Shown in pieces: positions 1-10,856 of a stretch of DNA of 64,000 nucleotides. Under the pieces are notes generated by a model. That model was not told the origin of the DNA and did no database searches. It saw only the letters and a program-made list of their open reading frames with translations. Source of the stretch: Diphasiastrum complanatum (lineage: Eukaryota; Streptophyta; Lycopodiopsida; Lycopodiales; Lycopodiaceae); contig CM055095.1 in assembly GCA_029204225.1 (NCBI GenBank), positions 47,756,510 through 47,820,509 of the forward strand, written 5' to 3'. The translations under genes and the position numbers were made by a program. Each line of letters opens with the position of its first letter. The first letter of the stretch is position 1.

Positions 1-1451
1 GCATGCTTGCGTTAATCACAGATATATGGAGCTTTTCCAGCTCAGTAAGCCAAAATCCAAGAATGCCTTTCTTTTTCTCACATTGTATCCTTATAAGTAT
101 ATTCCCATTTATGATACAGGTCTCAATTTTCGGCATATTCTTCTGTTTTATTTTTTCTCTACACCCATGAGCTTTTTTCTCTGCAGCGGGATCTATTTTC
201 TGACGTTCTTGGGAATTCTGCTTGACCAAATTGTTTGAGGAAACAGACTGATGACATTTCATTATAGCTTGACCCTCAAGTCTTTTAAGATTTTCTTGCA
301 GCTGTCTGACGTAGGAGATGCCGTCACCCAGAATAGAGGCCTTGTCCATCTGTAAAAAATGAACAGTTTCACTTGAGATATCAAAAGTAATAGAAATGGA
401 AACATAAAAGATTCATAGAAGCGAGTAATCCAATGGTCAATGTCTGGCTATAGCACGAAGGGATTCACCAATATATACAGAAGAACGTGCTCTTTTCTTA
501 TTCAAAACAACGAGCAACAAAAACCAAGAGGGTTTAGATTTACCTTTTTGAGACCAGGAATGAGGGCAGAAAGAGCGATAAAACGTTGATTGAGCTTTTC
601 ACGACGCTTACGCTCCGCAATAATATGATCCATTGAGTCTTTTTTTGACTTCTCCACGGTAGCAGGAATCAGGTCATGAGAAGCTTTCCGCTTGCCCTTC
701 CTTGAATAATTTCTCGAAAAAATATTCCTTCCAATGCATGAGCTTTTGCTTGTTTCCATCACATGCGCGCCAGATGTAAAGGTTTCACTTGCCAAGCCCG
801 GTGGATGCCTCATCTCCCATTGTAAACTCGAACTTTTTGGAGCTAAATGTTCATATGATTCCTCCTGAGCTTTAGGCAGAATGCTTAGCACATCAACTTC
901 CTCTAGACAAAATTGGCGTTGACTCATATGCTGTTTTGATGTCGAAAAGCGTTGCTGGCCGGGGTGCTCTCCTGAAGCATAAGAACTTTGCAATGGAGAT
1001 GACCAGGAACATCCAGTTTGATCAGAAATTGCTTCCCATGAACTGAAGTCAAGCACCTTAGGTGGGATTCCGTAAGCCGGAAAATTATCGGGCTTCATCA
1101 ACGGCATTGAGGAGTTCAGAGGAAAGCCTTGGGCTAAATTCTCAGGCTCCATTTGCGTCAAAAGGTAGGGGTAATTTGAATCGGCACTGTCTTCACAACC
1201 TGGGAATGTGTCAAGCTGCTGTGTTGCCGAGTTAGCGAGGGCGTTAGAAATCTATACAAAATTAGAAAACCCTGCAGAGAGGTGACTGACAATCTAGACA
1301 GACAACAACTCTTCATATCAGATAAAGATAAAGAAGATGACCAACAAAATATTACAGCCAACCATTGCTTCATCTACCCACTCTTGGTACTTACAAAATC
1401 TGACAGCCAGTCAAAGTTTCCCATATCAGCTGCAGGTGAAATTGTTTCCAT
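1..1451 (-). CDS. bHLH transcription factor, NAI1/bHLH18-25 type (3' end beyond window)
   Basis: Predicted nuclear DNA-binding transcription factor. Three exons can be read on the minus strand: 1451-1395 (19 codons beginning METISPAADM), 1215-544 and 349 to the window edge. The introns (1394-1216 and 543-350) have GT/AG borders and reading phase is kept throughout. The basic region and helix 1 end exon 2, with DHIIAERKRREKLNQRF followed by ALIPGLKK. Helix 2 opens exon 3 with MDKASILGDGISYVRQLQE. The H-E-R residues expected for E-box/G-box contact are present (HIIAERKRR). After a Lys/Gln-rich linker, exon 3 enters an ACT-like C-terminal segment (ETCIINGNILIRIQCEKKKG, later LTELEKLHISVINASM), as in subgroup IVa proteins such as Arabidopsis NAI1. 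The stop codon lies left of the window. No break is seen. Subgroup assignment rests on motif memory, not a tree. Confidence 0.9.
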
Positions 1452-2478
1452 GCTGTGAACGGACAACGTGCTCAAAGTCCGTTGTTACGATTTACTTCTC
1501 TGAACAAAGAGAGACCCGTGTTAGAATTTGAAACCTTCCTGAAGTCAATAAGCTTGTGAGCTCAATTCCTAGTTAGTAATGCAACTATAAAAAAAATAGC
1601 TACACGATTACAGCGCAAGGAATTCAGATCCAAATGCCATGAAGTCACACCACTACTGCTAATTGTCAGAATAATCTGAAGCAGAAAAAATGCAGAAATT
1701 TGGAAGCTATGAGTCAGTTAAGAAAACAGCAAAATCATATTATTGCATGGATTATGCAACATTTCATCTCTGATCTGAAAGAGCAAAAAGCTTTCTGTTC
1801 CAAAACCTTCAACGTTGGCTGAAAATGAAGAAACTCAATATCAAAGCAGCAAACAAAGGAAATACAGCAAGTATGCAGATAAAAAAGAAGAAATTTTCTG
1901 CACAGAACTTCCGACAGGGTAAAACAACAATTCCAGCATCTCTATCTACTACAATAAAAAAATGCCCTCATGTGAGCAGACAGATAGCAGTGAATTGGAA
2001 ACCCATTTGACAGAAGCCATACCTGTTTCTCCAAGGTAGCCCAAAAGCAAAAGAAAACAGAAAGATGTATGGAAGACTGGACCATGGGCCTACGATTAAA
2101 TAGTTGCAAGCCCTACCTCCACCATTGCCCTTTCAGAGAAAACCAGGAAATTCAACAAACCGTCAATTGAAAGGCTGGGAAGGTAAAATGAAAAGTTGAA
2201 TTGAATACAAAGTCAAAATTCTTAGAAATTTCTCCCCAAGAATGTCCTTAAAAGTTGCAATCTTGTAGGGTTAAAAAAAAAAAACATAAACTTTGCCCTT
2301 GACTATGAAAGGTGGGCATTTAAATATTCATTCCATGGTTTGAGAAGAGGACCCTCAGCATCTTAATGTGACTACGCGTCTAAAACTGTTGCAAAAGAGC
2401 AAGGATGTTGATTCTTCCTGAATGAAATCTTTTCACCCAATCTTGATCTCCTTTCACCATCACTCCTACATCAATGGG
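1452..2478. other. Upstream region of the bHLH gene, no ORF recognised
   Basis: AT-rich, non-repetitive sequence upstream of the bHLH start codon, presumably promoter and 5' untranslated DNA. Reading leftward, a poly-T stretch and TATAG lie about 120-140 bp before the ATG, but I cannot assign a TATA box with confidence. A consensus-like donor (CAG/GTATGG, about 2017-2024 on the minus strand) could mark an upstream untranslated exon; this is speculation. Confidence 0.35.
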
Positions 2479-2572
2479 CATGGGCCCATTGTACAGAAGC
2501 ACCTAGCATTTGGGAGTGCTACATGGGCCCATAGTATCACAAGCACCTAGCATTTGGGAGTGCAACATGGGC
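2479..2572. repeat. Two tandem copies of a ~45-bp unit
   Basis: The segment AAGCACCTAGCATTTGGGAG occurs twice, each copy flanked by ATGGGC(CC)-type sequence, with a unit spacing of about 47 bp. It is a simple tandem duplication in intergenic DNA, with no ORF. Confidence 0.85.
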
Positions 2573-2657
2573 AATTTGCTTATTCAATCTAGAATTAGGA
2601 ATGTCATGTTCTCGATTTTCTATGTTGGCCACCTCTCAAACATAACTTTAGTACTCC

Positions 2658-2818
2658 TTTTTTTTTGGCATACATTATTAAGCAACTAATGGTTGTTATA
2701 TACACCTAGCCAAGCTGTTTAGGAGCTCAGCTCCTTCGATCTCACTACACAATGGTCGGGATTCAAGCCCGCACCTTTCCGGTGTCACTCAACAACTCTA
2801 CCCGTCAACTCACTGCGA
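2658..2818 (-). mobile_element. Possible tRNA-derived SINE remnant
   Basis: Read on the minus strand, the segment has an A-box-like stretch (GGTAGAGTTGTTGAGTG) and about 30 bp later a B-box-like stretch (GGGCTTGAATCCCGACC). It then continues for about 100 bp and ends in a run of nine A residues (2658-2666 as T on the plus strand). That order, with a total near 160 bp, is the layout of a plant tRNA-derived SINE. I see no clear target duplication and no second copy in the window, so this remains a candidate. Confidence 0.4.
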
Positions 2819-3344
2819 TGGAACATACTCATTTTTTTGAAATCTGAACTTTTCTCCAAAACTTTCTTGTGGACATTTAATGAGACATTGACACATGGTA
2901 GATGGAATTTAAATTGTGCAAACAATTTTCCTATAATTTGCATGTGTTATGTGGTGCCAAATGATGTCTACACTCACATTCGTCTTTAGCAAAAAGCAAA
3001 AAAACTCTTTCTTATTAATATGTTGTGAGAAGGCTTGTTTCTCTTAGTCTTTCTACCCTTGTACAAGAGCCCATAATGTGCATATGTTGTGTGGCAGCCC
3101 ATCATTGGCTATCCACATGCATATCCATTTGGTTCAGATCAAAAATGCAAAAAAAAAGAAAGAAGAAGCTAGCACCTACCATTACATCATATTTCTTGGG
3201 GTTTTTGCCCTAGTACGAGGGAGGGGGCATTGAGCATCGAGCTCCCTTCTAATGTCAAAGAGAATAAACAATTGGATTTTAGAAGGAATGATCCATTATT
3301 TAAAGATCGACTTTCAACATCAAAAGTGTTAACAGTTCTTTATA
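2819..3344. other. Intergenic DNA, nothing recognised
   Basis: AT-rich sequence without a credible ORF, RNA gene or repeat that I can name. Confidence 0.4.
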
Positions 3345-3368
3345 CCCTAAACCCTAAACCCTAAACCC
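3345..3368. repeat. Interstitial telomere-type repeat, (CCCTAAA)3 CCC
   Basis: Three perfect tandem CCCTAAA heptamers followed by CCC, the complement of the Arabidopsis-type telomere repeat TTTAGGG. The tract is too short to be a chromosome end. It may be a telo-box, a repair scar or chance enrichment. Confidence 0.9.
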
Positions 3369-3893
3369 GCAAACCAAAAGATTCATGTGCTAAATATCTT
3401 ATGGTAAGGTCTGAAACGTTAAAGCTGGGAGGCTGAAAGGATGTAGTGACTAGTGAGCATTCCACATGGTCTAAGATTGGAATCGATATCCTTTTCCAAA
3501 ATTCAGCTCGTAGTGGCCCTAGTCTTGAGATACAAAATTTTAACGGCAAATCTAAAAATTCAAAAACTTCAAAAATATGCAAGAATTTAAAGATGATTTC
3601 CATTTTTGGGCAAATATATAAGGTGCCAGGTTTATATCAACCTCGTTATCAAGGAACTGACACAGTTGGTACATGATTGTGTGATACTAGACTCAATAGT
3701 GAACTAGGTTTTGGCCAATCACTACTTAGATTAGGGTTACTCAAAGTTTACATATGTATATGTAATTTATTCATTGTGCTCCAAATACTTTGATGGGCAA
3801 TACCAAAATAATGGATTTTTTAAATGAAGTGCATATTGAGTTTGTAGATGCATAGTTTAGCTTCAACACTTTATACATACGTACATGCATATA

Positions 3894-3998
<105 letters not shown>

Positions 3999-4145
3999 AG
4001 TTAGCAAACATCAAGTCTCAAGCTCCTTGAAAAGAGAGATGGATAACTAAGGGGGTGTGGTAACCCCTCAAGATTCAAAGATCTTGGGTGCCATGCGTTG
4101 TACATGCATGATAGTCATCCACGAGGTGTCACTTACTAAATTTAG

Positions 4146-4148
<3 letters not shown>

Positions 4149-4237
<89 letters not shown>
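4149..4237. repeat. (TA)n microsatellite, about 44 units
   Basis: Second TA tract of about 90 bp, roughly 155 bp after the first one. The sequence between them is not repetitive, so they are separate expansions. Confidence 0.97.
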
Positions 4238-4239
<2 letters not shown>

Positions 4240-4738
4240 GGAATTATAACCAGATGATATCATCCTTATAACCATTACGATTGAGGCTAGTCATCAACTC
4301 ATAGAACATGTTTATATTGAATTCAATTCATATAAAAAATATACAAAAAGTCATTGAATGTTGGTATTAAATATTCCAATACTCTCTTAAGTCCAAATTT
4401 CATATCAAATGGACGACATCTATGTTTCTCATCCATGGACCATCATCATCATCACTATCACTTTCATTGTCACTATTCCTTAGTTGGCTCATTTTGAACC
4501 TTGTTTTAGCATGAGATAATGCTATGATGTCACGTTATTTCATGACGTTATCCATATGCACATTTTGTCAAAAAAAAATTGAGAAAAAATGTTTTAAGAA
4601 AAAAATTTCATAAAAATGTTTCGAGAATCCGTCATTGATTGTTTACATATACGTAATGGATTTTTGGTGACTACTTTGTCCATTTTTTAACAGATTAAAA
4701 ATCAGAAAAGTCACCTGTTTTTTTTTTTTAAATCAGTG
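4238..4738. other. AT-rich intergenic DNA, nothing recognised
   Basis: Contains short A-runs and a small CATCATCATCATCA stretch near 4441. No gene is supported. Confidence 0.4.
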
Positions 4739-4847
4739 CAAATTCTGCCTGCGTCTGCCACATGGCAGCATCGGATTGGTCTCAAATTTTTTAAGTGCTA
4801 ATTCTGCTTGCACCTGCCACATGGCAGCTAAGGATTGGTCCAAAAAT
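4739..4847. repeat. Direct repeat of a ~45-bp unit with CTGCCACATGGCAG core
   Basis: The segment from AATTCTGC to GGATTGGTC occurs at about 4740 and again at about 4799. Each copy contains the palindrome CTGCCACATGGCAG. The copies differ at several positions, so the duplication is not recent. Confidence 0.85.
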
Positions 4848-5760
4848 CCACTACGCAATGGAAGGGGCCGGACAGAGGCCATTCTGTCCGATTCCGATTT
4901 CCAAAAGAATTTAGGCTCGGCCGCTCCGGGCCTCGCCTAAAAACATTCTGAAAATCCGTACCGGGCATAATGGCCTTTGCCCGGCTCCTTCCATAATACG
5001 GATTGTTTACATGCACATTCTTTAAAAAAGAATTCATAAAAATGGGCATAATGCACATTTAAAACATATTTAAAACAACACCAAACTTGACCAAACTTGA
5101 CATGTGGCATCATGCAAGGAAAGGAGTTTGGGCGTTTCACGGCATACAGACATTCATCTTCAAAGGACGTTTGTCCTTCAAAGAATTCCATGCAGCCTAC
5201 TAGGCTGCCTGGCTACCAGCCTACCTGGCTTCTGAAGGCGATGTCTCGAAGGCGTCGCACTGCCTCGCAGGCTGTACTCGGATCACGGATGAGATTTGGA
5301 AGCTGCGCCGTAGCCGCCTGCACTATAAGCGGTTCAGCGATCAAATATTATTAATGTGAATGGCAGGCTACAATTTCAGCCATCACTCTTGCTGCGGCCG
5401 CCCATCTCTTATCTGGATACTGATACACCAGAACATTCTGTGACGCTATGGCAAAAAAAATTTCACTTTCCCCGCTCGCCCTCTCTCAGGCTTGGGTGGT
5501 TATACGATTAGTCTTTTTGTGGGAATCTCACATCCACCGTCCACCCGTATTCGGCGAATTTTTTCCCCATCAATTTTGGATCGTTTATGTTGGCTCTTTC
5601 GCCTTTGCTAGAGCCTAGAGGCAAAGGAGTTTGAAATTGAACATTAGAAGGAGTCAAAGTTGGTCTCACCTTTTGTAACTTCCCCTTAGCTTCGCTGTGT
5701 ATATATCTTTTTCATCAATGTAACCTACTACTCTTTCCTATGAATAAATGCACCAGGGCT
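4848..5760. other. Intergenic DNA without a recognisable gene
   Basis: Moderate GC content with several short frames on both strands, none resembling a known protein. The last 120 bp carries TATATAT and AATAAA-like signals, and could be the end of an old LTR. I cannot delimit it. Confidence 0.35.
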
Positions 5761-6044
5761 TTGTGTGTTTGAGATTACAAGAACCTTGGTTATTTAAGAG
5801 CTCAACTACCCACCATGTAAGCACCATCATGTATTAGATAACGGGCCAGGATGACCCGATAACGGGCCAGGATGACCCGTTATGAAAAATCGCAAGGCCA
5901 CGGGCTCGCCCGAGTTGTGTGTTTGAGACTACAAGAACCTTGGTTATTTAAGAGCTCAACTACCCACCATGTAAGCACCATCATGTATTAGATAACGGGC
6001 CAGGATGACCCGTTATGAAAAATCGCAGGGCCACGGGCTCGCCC
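5761..6044. repeat. Direct duplication of a ~130-154-bp unit
   Basis: The sequence starting TTGTGTGTTTGAGA and ending CACGGGCTCGCCC occurs at 5761-5911 and again at 5915-6044. The first unit contains an additional 20-bp internal duplication (ATAACGGGCCAGGATGACCC occurs twice in tandem, about 5838-5877). The copies are nearly identical, so the duplication is fairly recent. The second unit runs directly into the hairpin at 5993-6100. Confidence 0.9.
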
Positions 6045-6100
6045 TCTCGGGCGAGCCCGTGGCCCTGCGATTTTTCATAACGGGTCATCCTGGCCCATTA
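5993..6100. repeat. Long inverted repeat (52-bp arms, 4-nt loop)
   Basis: Left arm 5993-6044 and right arm 6049-6100 are reverse complements at 51 of 52 positions, separated by TCTC at 6045-6048. The arm ends are TAACGGGCC and TGGCCCATTA. RNA from either strand would fold into a near-perfect stem. It may be a foldback/MITE-like remnant or a small-RNA precursor; no terminal target duplication is clear. Confidence 0.95.
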
Positions 6101-6281
6101 CCTGACGTTATTTAGCAGGGGAGGCCTTCTCGCTAACCGTATATACGTTTTTCATTACCTTCTCGCAAATCACTCTTGCGTTGTTTCTGTTACCGTAATG
6201 CAAATTGTGTATAATTTATATGCAAATTGTGTATTATGAAAACACTTTGGGAGAGACTCGTTGCGTCTCAAGCTCAAAGTT

Positions 6282-7254
6282 CATGATACTACAACAGCAA
6301 TGGAGCAAGAGCAACAAATATTAGTGGAGACGATCGTAAGTATGTTACCTTGAGAGAAGAATGCAACATTGTGCAGCTTTTTGTTTGGTTTATTATGCAC
6401 AACTTATATATTGGATACGACTGTGGCCTGCAAGTCTGATTTGGAGCATAGAGTTGGCATGCAACTAGATCAGGCCACTCTCGATGATCTTCTCGTTCCT
6501 TCTTTATCCTATAATGGAGATGCGCTCCTCAACATAGAGATCATACATCGAATTGTGAAGAATTTCCTTCAACGGAAGGAACATGAAGAACCCGAGAATC
6601 ACACATCATGTACGATTCAAATGGTGAAGGCTCTCCTTCTCAAAGTGCACTAATAAAAGTGGCAAAACTTGTTGATACTTACCTTGCTAAAATAGCAACA
6701 GATTCCAACCTCAAGCTCATCAAATTTATCTCGCTTGCTGAATTAATTACAGATCATGCACGCATGGTGGACGATGCTATGTACAAGTCAATAGATATAT
6801 ATCTCATGGTAACCATGACCATCGTCAGCATGCCAATTGTTTCAGAAGCCTTATAATAAATATCAGAGGTAACATCGATTAGCAGGTTTTCTAAACCGTC
6901 ATGAGAAAGTTGTTTCCGCTTTTTTGACAACCTTGTGCAAATAATTGCGTTTTGCAAAGCCATCCGTCTCTTACAGAATTAGAGCGGAAGAAAATATGCA
7001 AGTTGATGGATGTTCAAAAGCTCTCACAAGAAGCATACTGACATGCAGCACAAAATGAGCGACTTCTGGTACAAATTGTGGTTCAAGTGCTGTACTTTGA
7101 GCAAATGAGATTAAGAACAGCAATGGCTGCTTCATTTGTAGATGAATCGATTGGTCCATTCTCGCATCGAATATAGAGTGGGTTCAGTAGCAAGGCCTAC
7201 AGTGCTGCAATTTCACCTCGAGACAATTACAATATCTTGATGCTACAGCCGTGA
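6282..7254 (+). pseudogene. NPH3-domain protein pseudogene (NPH3/RPT2-like, NPY group)
   Basis: Decayed copy of an NPH3-domain gene; intact relatives are plasma-membrane adaptors in blue-light and auxin signalling. Recognisable pieces in order: EQEQQILVETIVSMLP, then a stop, EKNATLCSFLFGLL, DTTVACKSDLEHRVGMQLDQ, ATLDDLLVPS, then a frameshift near 6600-6640 into IKVAKLVDTYLAKIA, DDAMYKSIDIYLM, then an intron-like gap from GTAACC (about 6810) to TTACAG (about 6975). After the gap come ERKKICKLMDVQKLS, a stop in place of Cys/Thr, HAAQNERLLVQIVVQVLYFE and SPRDNYNILMLQ. Two in-frame stops and at least one frameshift rule out a working protein. The N-terminal BTB part is absent. The retained intron-like gap suggests a duplicated genomic copy, not a processed retrocopy. 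Confidence 0.8.
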
Positions 7255-7442
7255 GTATAGCAAAAAGAATTAATGGTTATTTGAATCTTTGTAATATATA
7301 AAAATACAATACTAATGTACTGTATAAATCTAAAATATACGATTTGTGGGGGGCACATTCTGAATAATGAAGCAACTTGTTTTTACAACATAAACGGCCA
7401 CCCCTACTAACAACATAAGCACCATGTGCTCGATACTGCATG

Positions 7443-7692
7443 GATGAAAAATACCAAATGACATTCGATGAATAAAAAAGATTTTTGGGAACTTCTTTAT
7501 TTTTTATTATTGATGTACTTGCATTAACTTGGCCATTCCATGCTCTATCATCAGCATGCAAATTTGCATGCAGCAATACCAAATGACATTTGATGTATGA
7601 AAAAGACTGGGGACTCCTATTTTTTATTATTGATGTACTTGCATTAATTTGGCTATTCCATGCTCTATCGTCAACATGCAAATTTGCATGCC
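7443..7692. repeat. Tandem duplication of a ~125-bp unit
   Basis: Two successive units, about 7443-7570 and 7572-7692, each run from ATACCAAATGACATT to GCATGCAAATTTGCATGC and share TTATTATTGATGTACTTGC. They are about 90 percent alike by eye. Each ends in a GCATGCAAATTTGCATGC perfect palindrome. Apparent frames across this region only reflect the duplication. Confidence 0.85.
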
Positions 7693-7828
7693 TTGTAATT
7701 AAGATTGTTTTTGACAAGCTATTCTATGACTTTGCGCACATGAACCACGTGAGTTGGCATGGAAAAAAAGTGTTTGCATGTTGCATTTTGTTTCATTTGG
7801 CATGCAGGAGTAGGGCTTGTGTAGTGCA

Positions 7829-9032
7829 GGCATCACAAAGAGAGCCGGGAACCACGACTTAGCTTCCCAGCCTTCAACTTTTGCCGTCCAAACCCACTTG
7901 ACATACAAGCAGCCAACTCGCCAACAACGATCAGACTTAACCAACTGGAAGTTCAGAAACCAACATTGAGATCCAACATGGCGCCATGCCAGATTGGGGG
8001 ACCCGATGTGGGTGACTTCCCTCCAAGCAAGTCGCCCAACATACATCAAACTTAACCAACTCGAAGCTTCGTTACAAACGAGTAACATCCATTCCAAGCA
8101 AGTGGTCTGACTTACATCATACTTAACCAACTGAAAGCTTTGTCACGAGCGCTGGAAGCCAACATGGCGCCACGCCAGATTGGACAGTCATAAACAGGTA
8201 ACTTCTACCCAAGCAAGCCATCCAACTCAGCTGACAGGTTAGAGCCCGTTCCCCAAGAGCTTAACCCATTCATGTTCATGCAAGGAACACTCAGAACCAC
8301 AAGCCGCGACAGATACGGAGACAACGAGTTCCTGAACCGAATGGTCCCGACAGCATACCGCTGGCGCCACGGACCGAATGGTCCCGACGGCATACCGCTG
8401 GTGTCCCGGGATACGACCTTCAGCTATGTGCCAAATTAAAAAGTTTGAAGCGGCCTTACAACTGGCGCTTTTACCGAACACTGAAAGCCAAAAGGTAATT
8501 AGAGTCAGTTTGAGAAAAATCCCACTTTATTGATAAATCTGAGAAGGTTACATTTCAAGTGTGTGACCGACCCTAGTCTCCGGGGCGCTGGCATGCCAAG
8601 GCGAGTGAGTGCCAAGACAACATTCCAGCAAGGGAGGCTGAGACTTGGTTGGAGCTCGCCCTGAGTCCAACCCGCACTCCCCTATAGTATTGGTGGGATT
8701 CGCCACCTCCCCTCATACCAAGTACTCTACCCAGGTTGGTAAAGCACGTTTTCTCTCTCTAGGATTTTCTCTCTCTAGAAAGTCATTTTATCTCTCTAGA
8801 ATTTATTGATCCCCAGGCTTCTTTTTAATCATGCCTAGATCGTGTGAGGTGATTGCACATCGATCTGAGCTCTCTGGACTTCGCTAGAACCGATCAAAGA
8901 TTTTCAGCCATAGGAACTTGGCGCCGGCTGGATTCTGGTCACAGTGGCGCCGGGAGCAGCAGGGGCGCTGCTGGCGCCGGGGACAATGCTGGCGCCGGAA
9001 GTAAAGCTTGTAAAGATAGCTTTACAACAGCT
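7829..9032 (+). mobile_element. LTR-like block, copy 1 (truncated on the left)
   Basis: This ~1.2-kb block recurs at 10857-12072 with roughly 93-95 percent identity where I compared them. It ends with AGCTTTACAACA at 9032. It contains three copies of an ACTTAACCAACT motif, tracts of TTTCTCTCTCTAGA near 8755-8805, and a GGCGCC-rich stretch (8920-9000). The same end in copy 2 is followed by a gag-like ORF, so I read both as 3' parts of 5' LTR/leader sequence. The 5' side of this copy joins unrelated DNA near 7829. Confidence 0.7.
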
Positions 9033-10856
9033 TGCATGCTTGAGATCGCTCTGAATAGATTGAGATGCCAAAAATACCTCACCTTCATTATTGTTCCACA
9101 TGGATTATCTTTTTCCATTGAATTGTGTTCATGCTTGCTTCATCAAACATGCTGCAGCGTCCAGAGTCTAACCTCTGTGAAATTATTTTTTTGGTTTTGC
9201 TTTTGTCAGGCATGAGCATGAGGAGCTGGCATAGTTGACTTGCTCTCACATTCATTTTCTAGTGGTGAATGACTGTGTTTGAAGCTCTATTTTAGAGGCT
9301 ACAATATAGGTATGAACTTTGTCTTTCTATTATTTCTTATGTGCATCTAAGTAGCTATGAGTGTTTTGATACTGCAAAAGTGCACTATCTATTGTAGAAG
9401 TATGCTACTGTTGTAAAGCTGACTCGGGTGCACCCAGTATGCCCTGTAAGACTATAAGGGGTGACACTCCCTAAGGTCTCAGAGCAAGTTAGAAAGTCAA
9501 GGACTGAGCCTCCAACCTGTGGTGAGCCAGTCAAGTAGTCACAATTCATGAGCTAGCTCTGGAGCTCGAGTCATGGCCTAGTCAGTAACCAAGTTGATTC
9601 TACCGTCGAGACGGCTCCTGAGACCCATGTTCGAGAGCCAAATTGATTCTGCCAGGCTTGCCAGGCTTAATCAACAAAATAAAAACTAAGTCCAGAAAAG
9701 CGTGTTTTACCAAAAAGCACTATATTCCAGGATGGAGGGAGCGCACCGAATCACACCAGAACTATAGGGGGAGTCCGGCAGACAGAAACTTGGGCAGCTC
9801 AACCAGCGCCAGAAATCTAGTTGCCAGGTCTCAGCTCCCTCTACCAGCGCGAGCCAAACACAATGCCCAGCACGTGTTGGTGGCCCCGAGACCAGTCAGT
9901 CTATGTATGAATGTAACCTCTTCCAAATTTAATAAAGTTTATCCTTGGGAATTGTTACCATTTCGGTTTTGCCTCCGGGACTAGTCCAAGTGGAAGTACC
10001 CTTACTACAGCCTTTTTGCGTAGCCGATGCCTAAGGGTCCACATCACCGACGTGTGGCTCGCCGCTATGCATTTGGTCAGTTTGGCGAGCGTTATGCCTC
10101 GGGTTTTATGTGGCTTGTCTTTGCCTTTGGTTACCTTTTGGGGACGGATTCTAAGTTGGCTTTCGGGTTGGTTGGGATTCTAGTTTTCTTAAGTCTGAAT
10201 GGTTAAGCTTGTTACGTTTCTAAGTTGGCTTTTACGTAAGTGTATGATGGATGAATGTTAGACTTAAGCGCGTGTTGGGGAAACCGCTCAAGTCTCAGCT
10301 CCCTTTGAGGCATCGGCGCAACGTGTGGTATCAAAGCCGACTGGCCGGTCAGCTATGCAAGTCTCACAAAGATGGACACTTTTTGGGATTTGTCAGGGCA
10401 GCCGTTGTGCAAGGTGCTGCCCACAGTGTAAGCACGGGTGGGGTGGTCGACAGAATGAGGGACTTGATGAGTCAAGGTGTTGCCCTTGAGGTATAAGCAC
10501 GGTTAGTTCTCGCGGTTTGTGCCGGGTGCCATCTGTACGTAGGACAGATGAGGCAAAGTGTTGCCTAGGTAGGTGAAAGCACGGTCTATGCCTTGTGGGG
10601 TGCGAGGTGACATATTTGAACTGTATGAGTTAACTATTGATACAGAGATGCTACTCAAATTCGGGTGTAAAGCACGGGTGGTTAGCTGCCGGTGTACACC
10701 TCTTATTAGAATGGATGACCACCTTGATGAGTTACAAGCATTGATAGACGGAGAGGAGCAGGTTCGAGAATACGGCTCCCGCATGCATCGAGATGGCGCC
10801 AGATCCAAGTCGAGAAAGAAAGAGTGTATGCACTCCACAGTGGTGCCTCCCTGTAG
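9033..10856. other. Non-coding spacer between the LTR-like blocks; possible LTR start near 9412
   Basis: No credible coding region. The sequence TGTTGTAAAGCT near 9412 is the exact reverse complement of the block terminus AGCTTTACAACA at 12072. An alternative reading is therefore one long LTR (9412-12072, about 2.66 kb), with copy 1 as a truncated relative. Two diverged segments near 10080-10560 repeat 'gtgtaagcacgggtggg'-type phrases. Confidence 0.45.

Noticed and set aside
1158-1373. 71-codon minus-strand frame upstream of the bHLH exon
   Set aside because: It overlaps the intron and exon 2 in a different frame; splicing from 1395 to 1215 gives a coherent bHLH N terminus instead.
2740-2815. 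Functional tRNA gene
   Set aside because: A- and B-box-like sequences are present, but I could not fold a cloverleaf with an anticodon arm.
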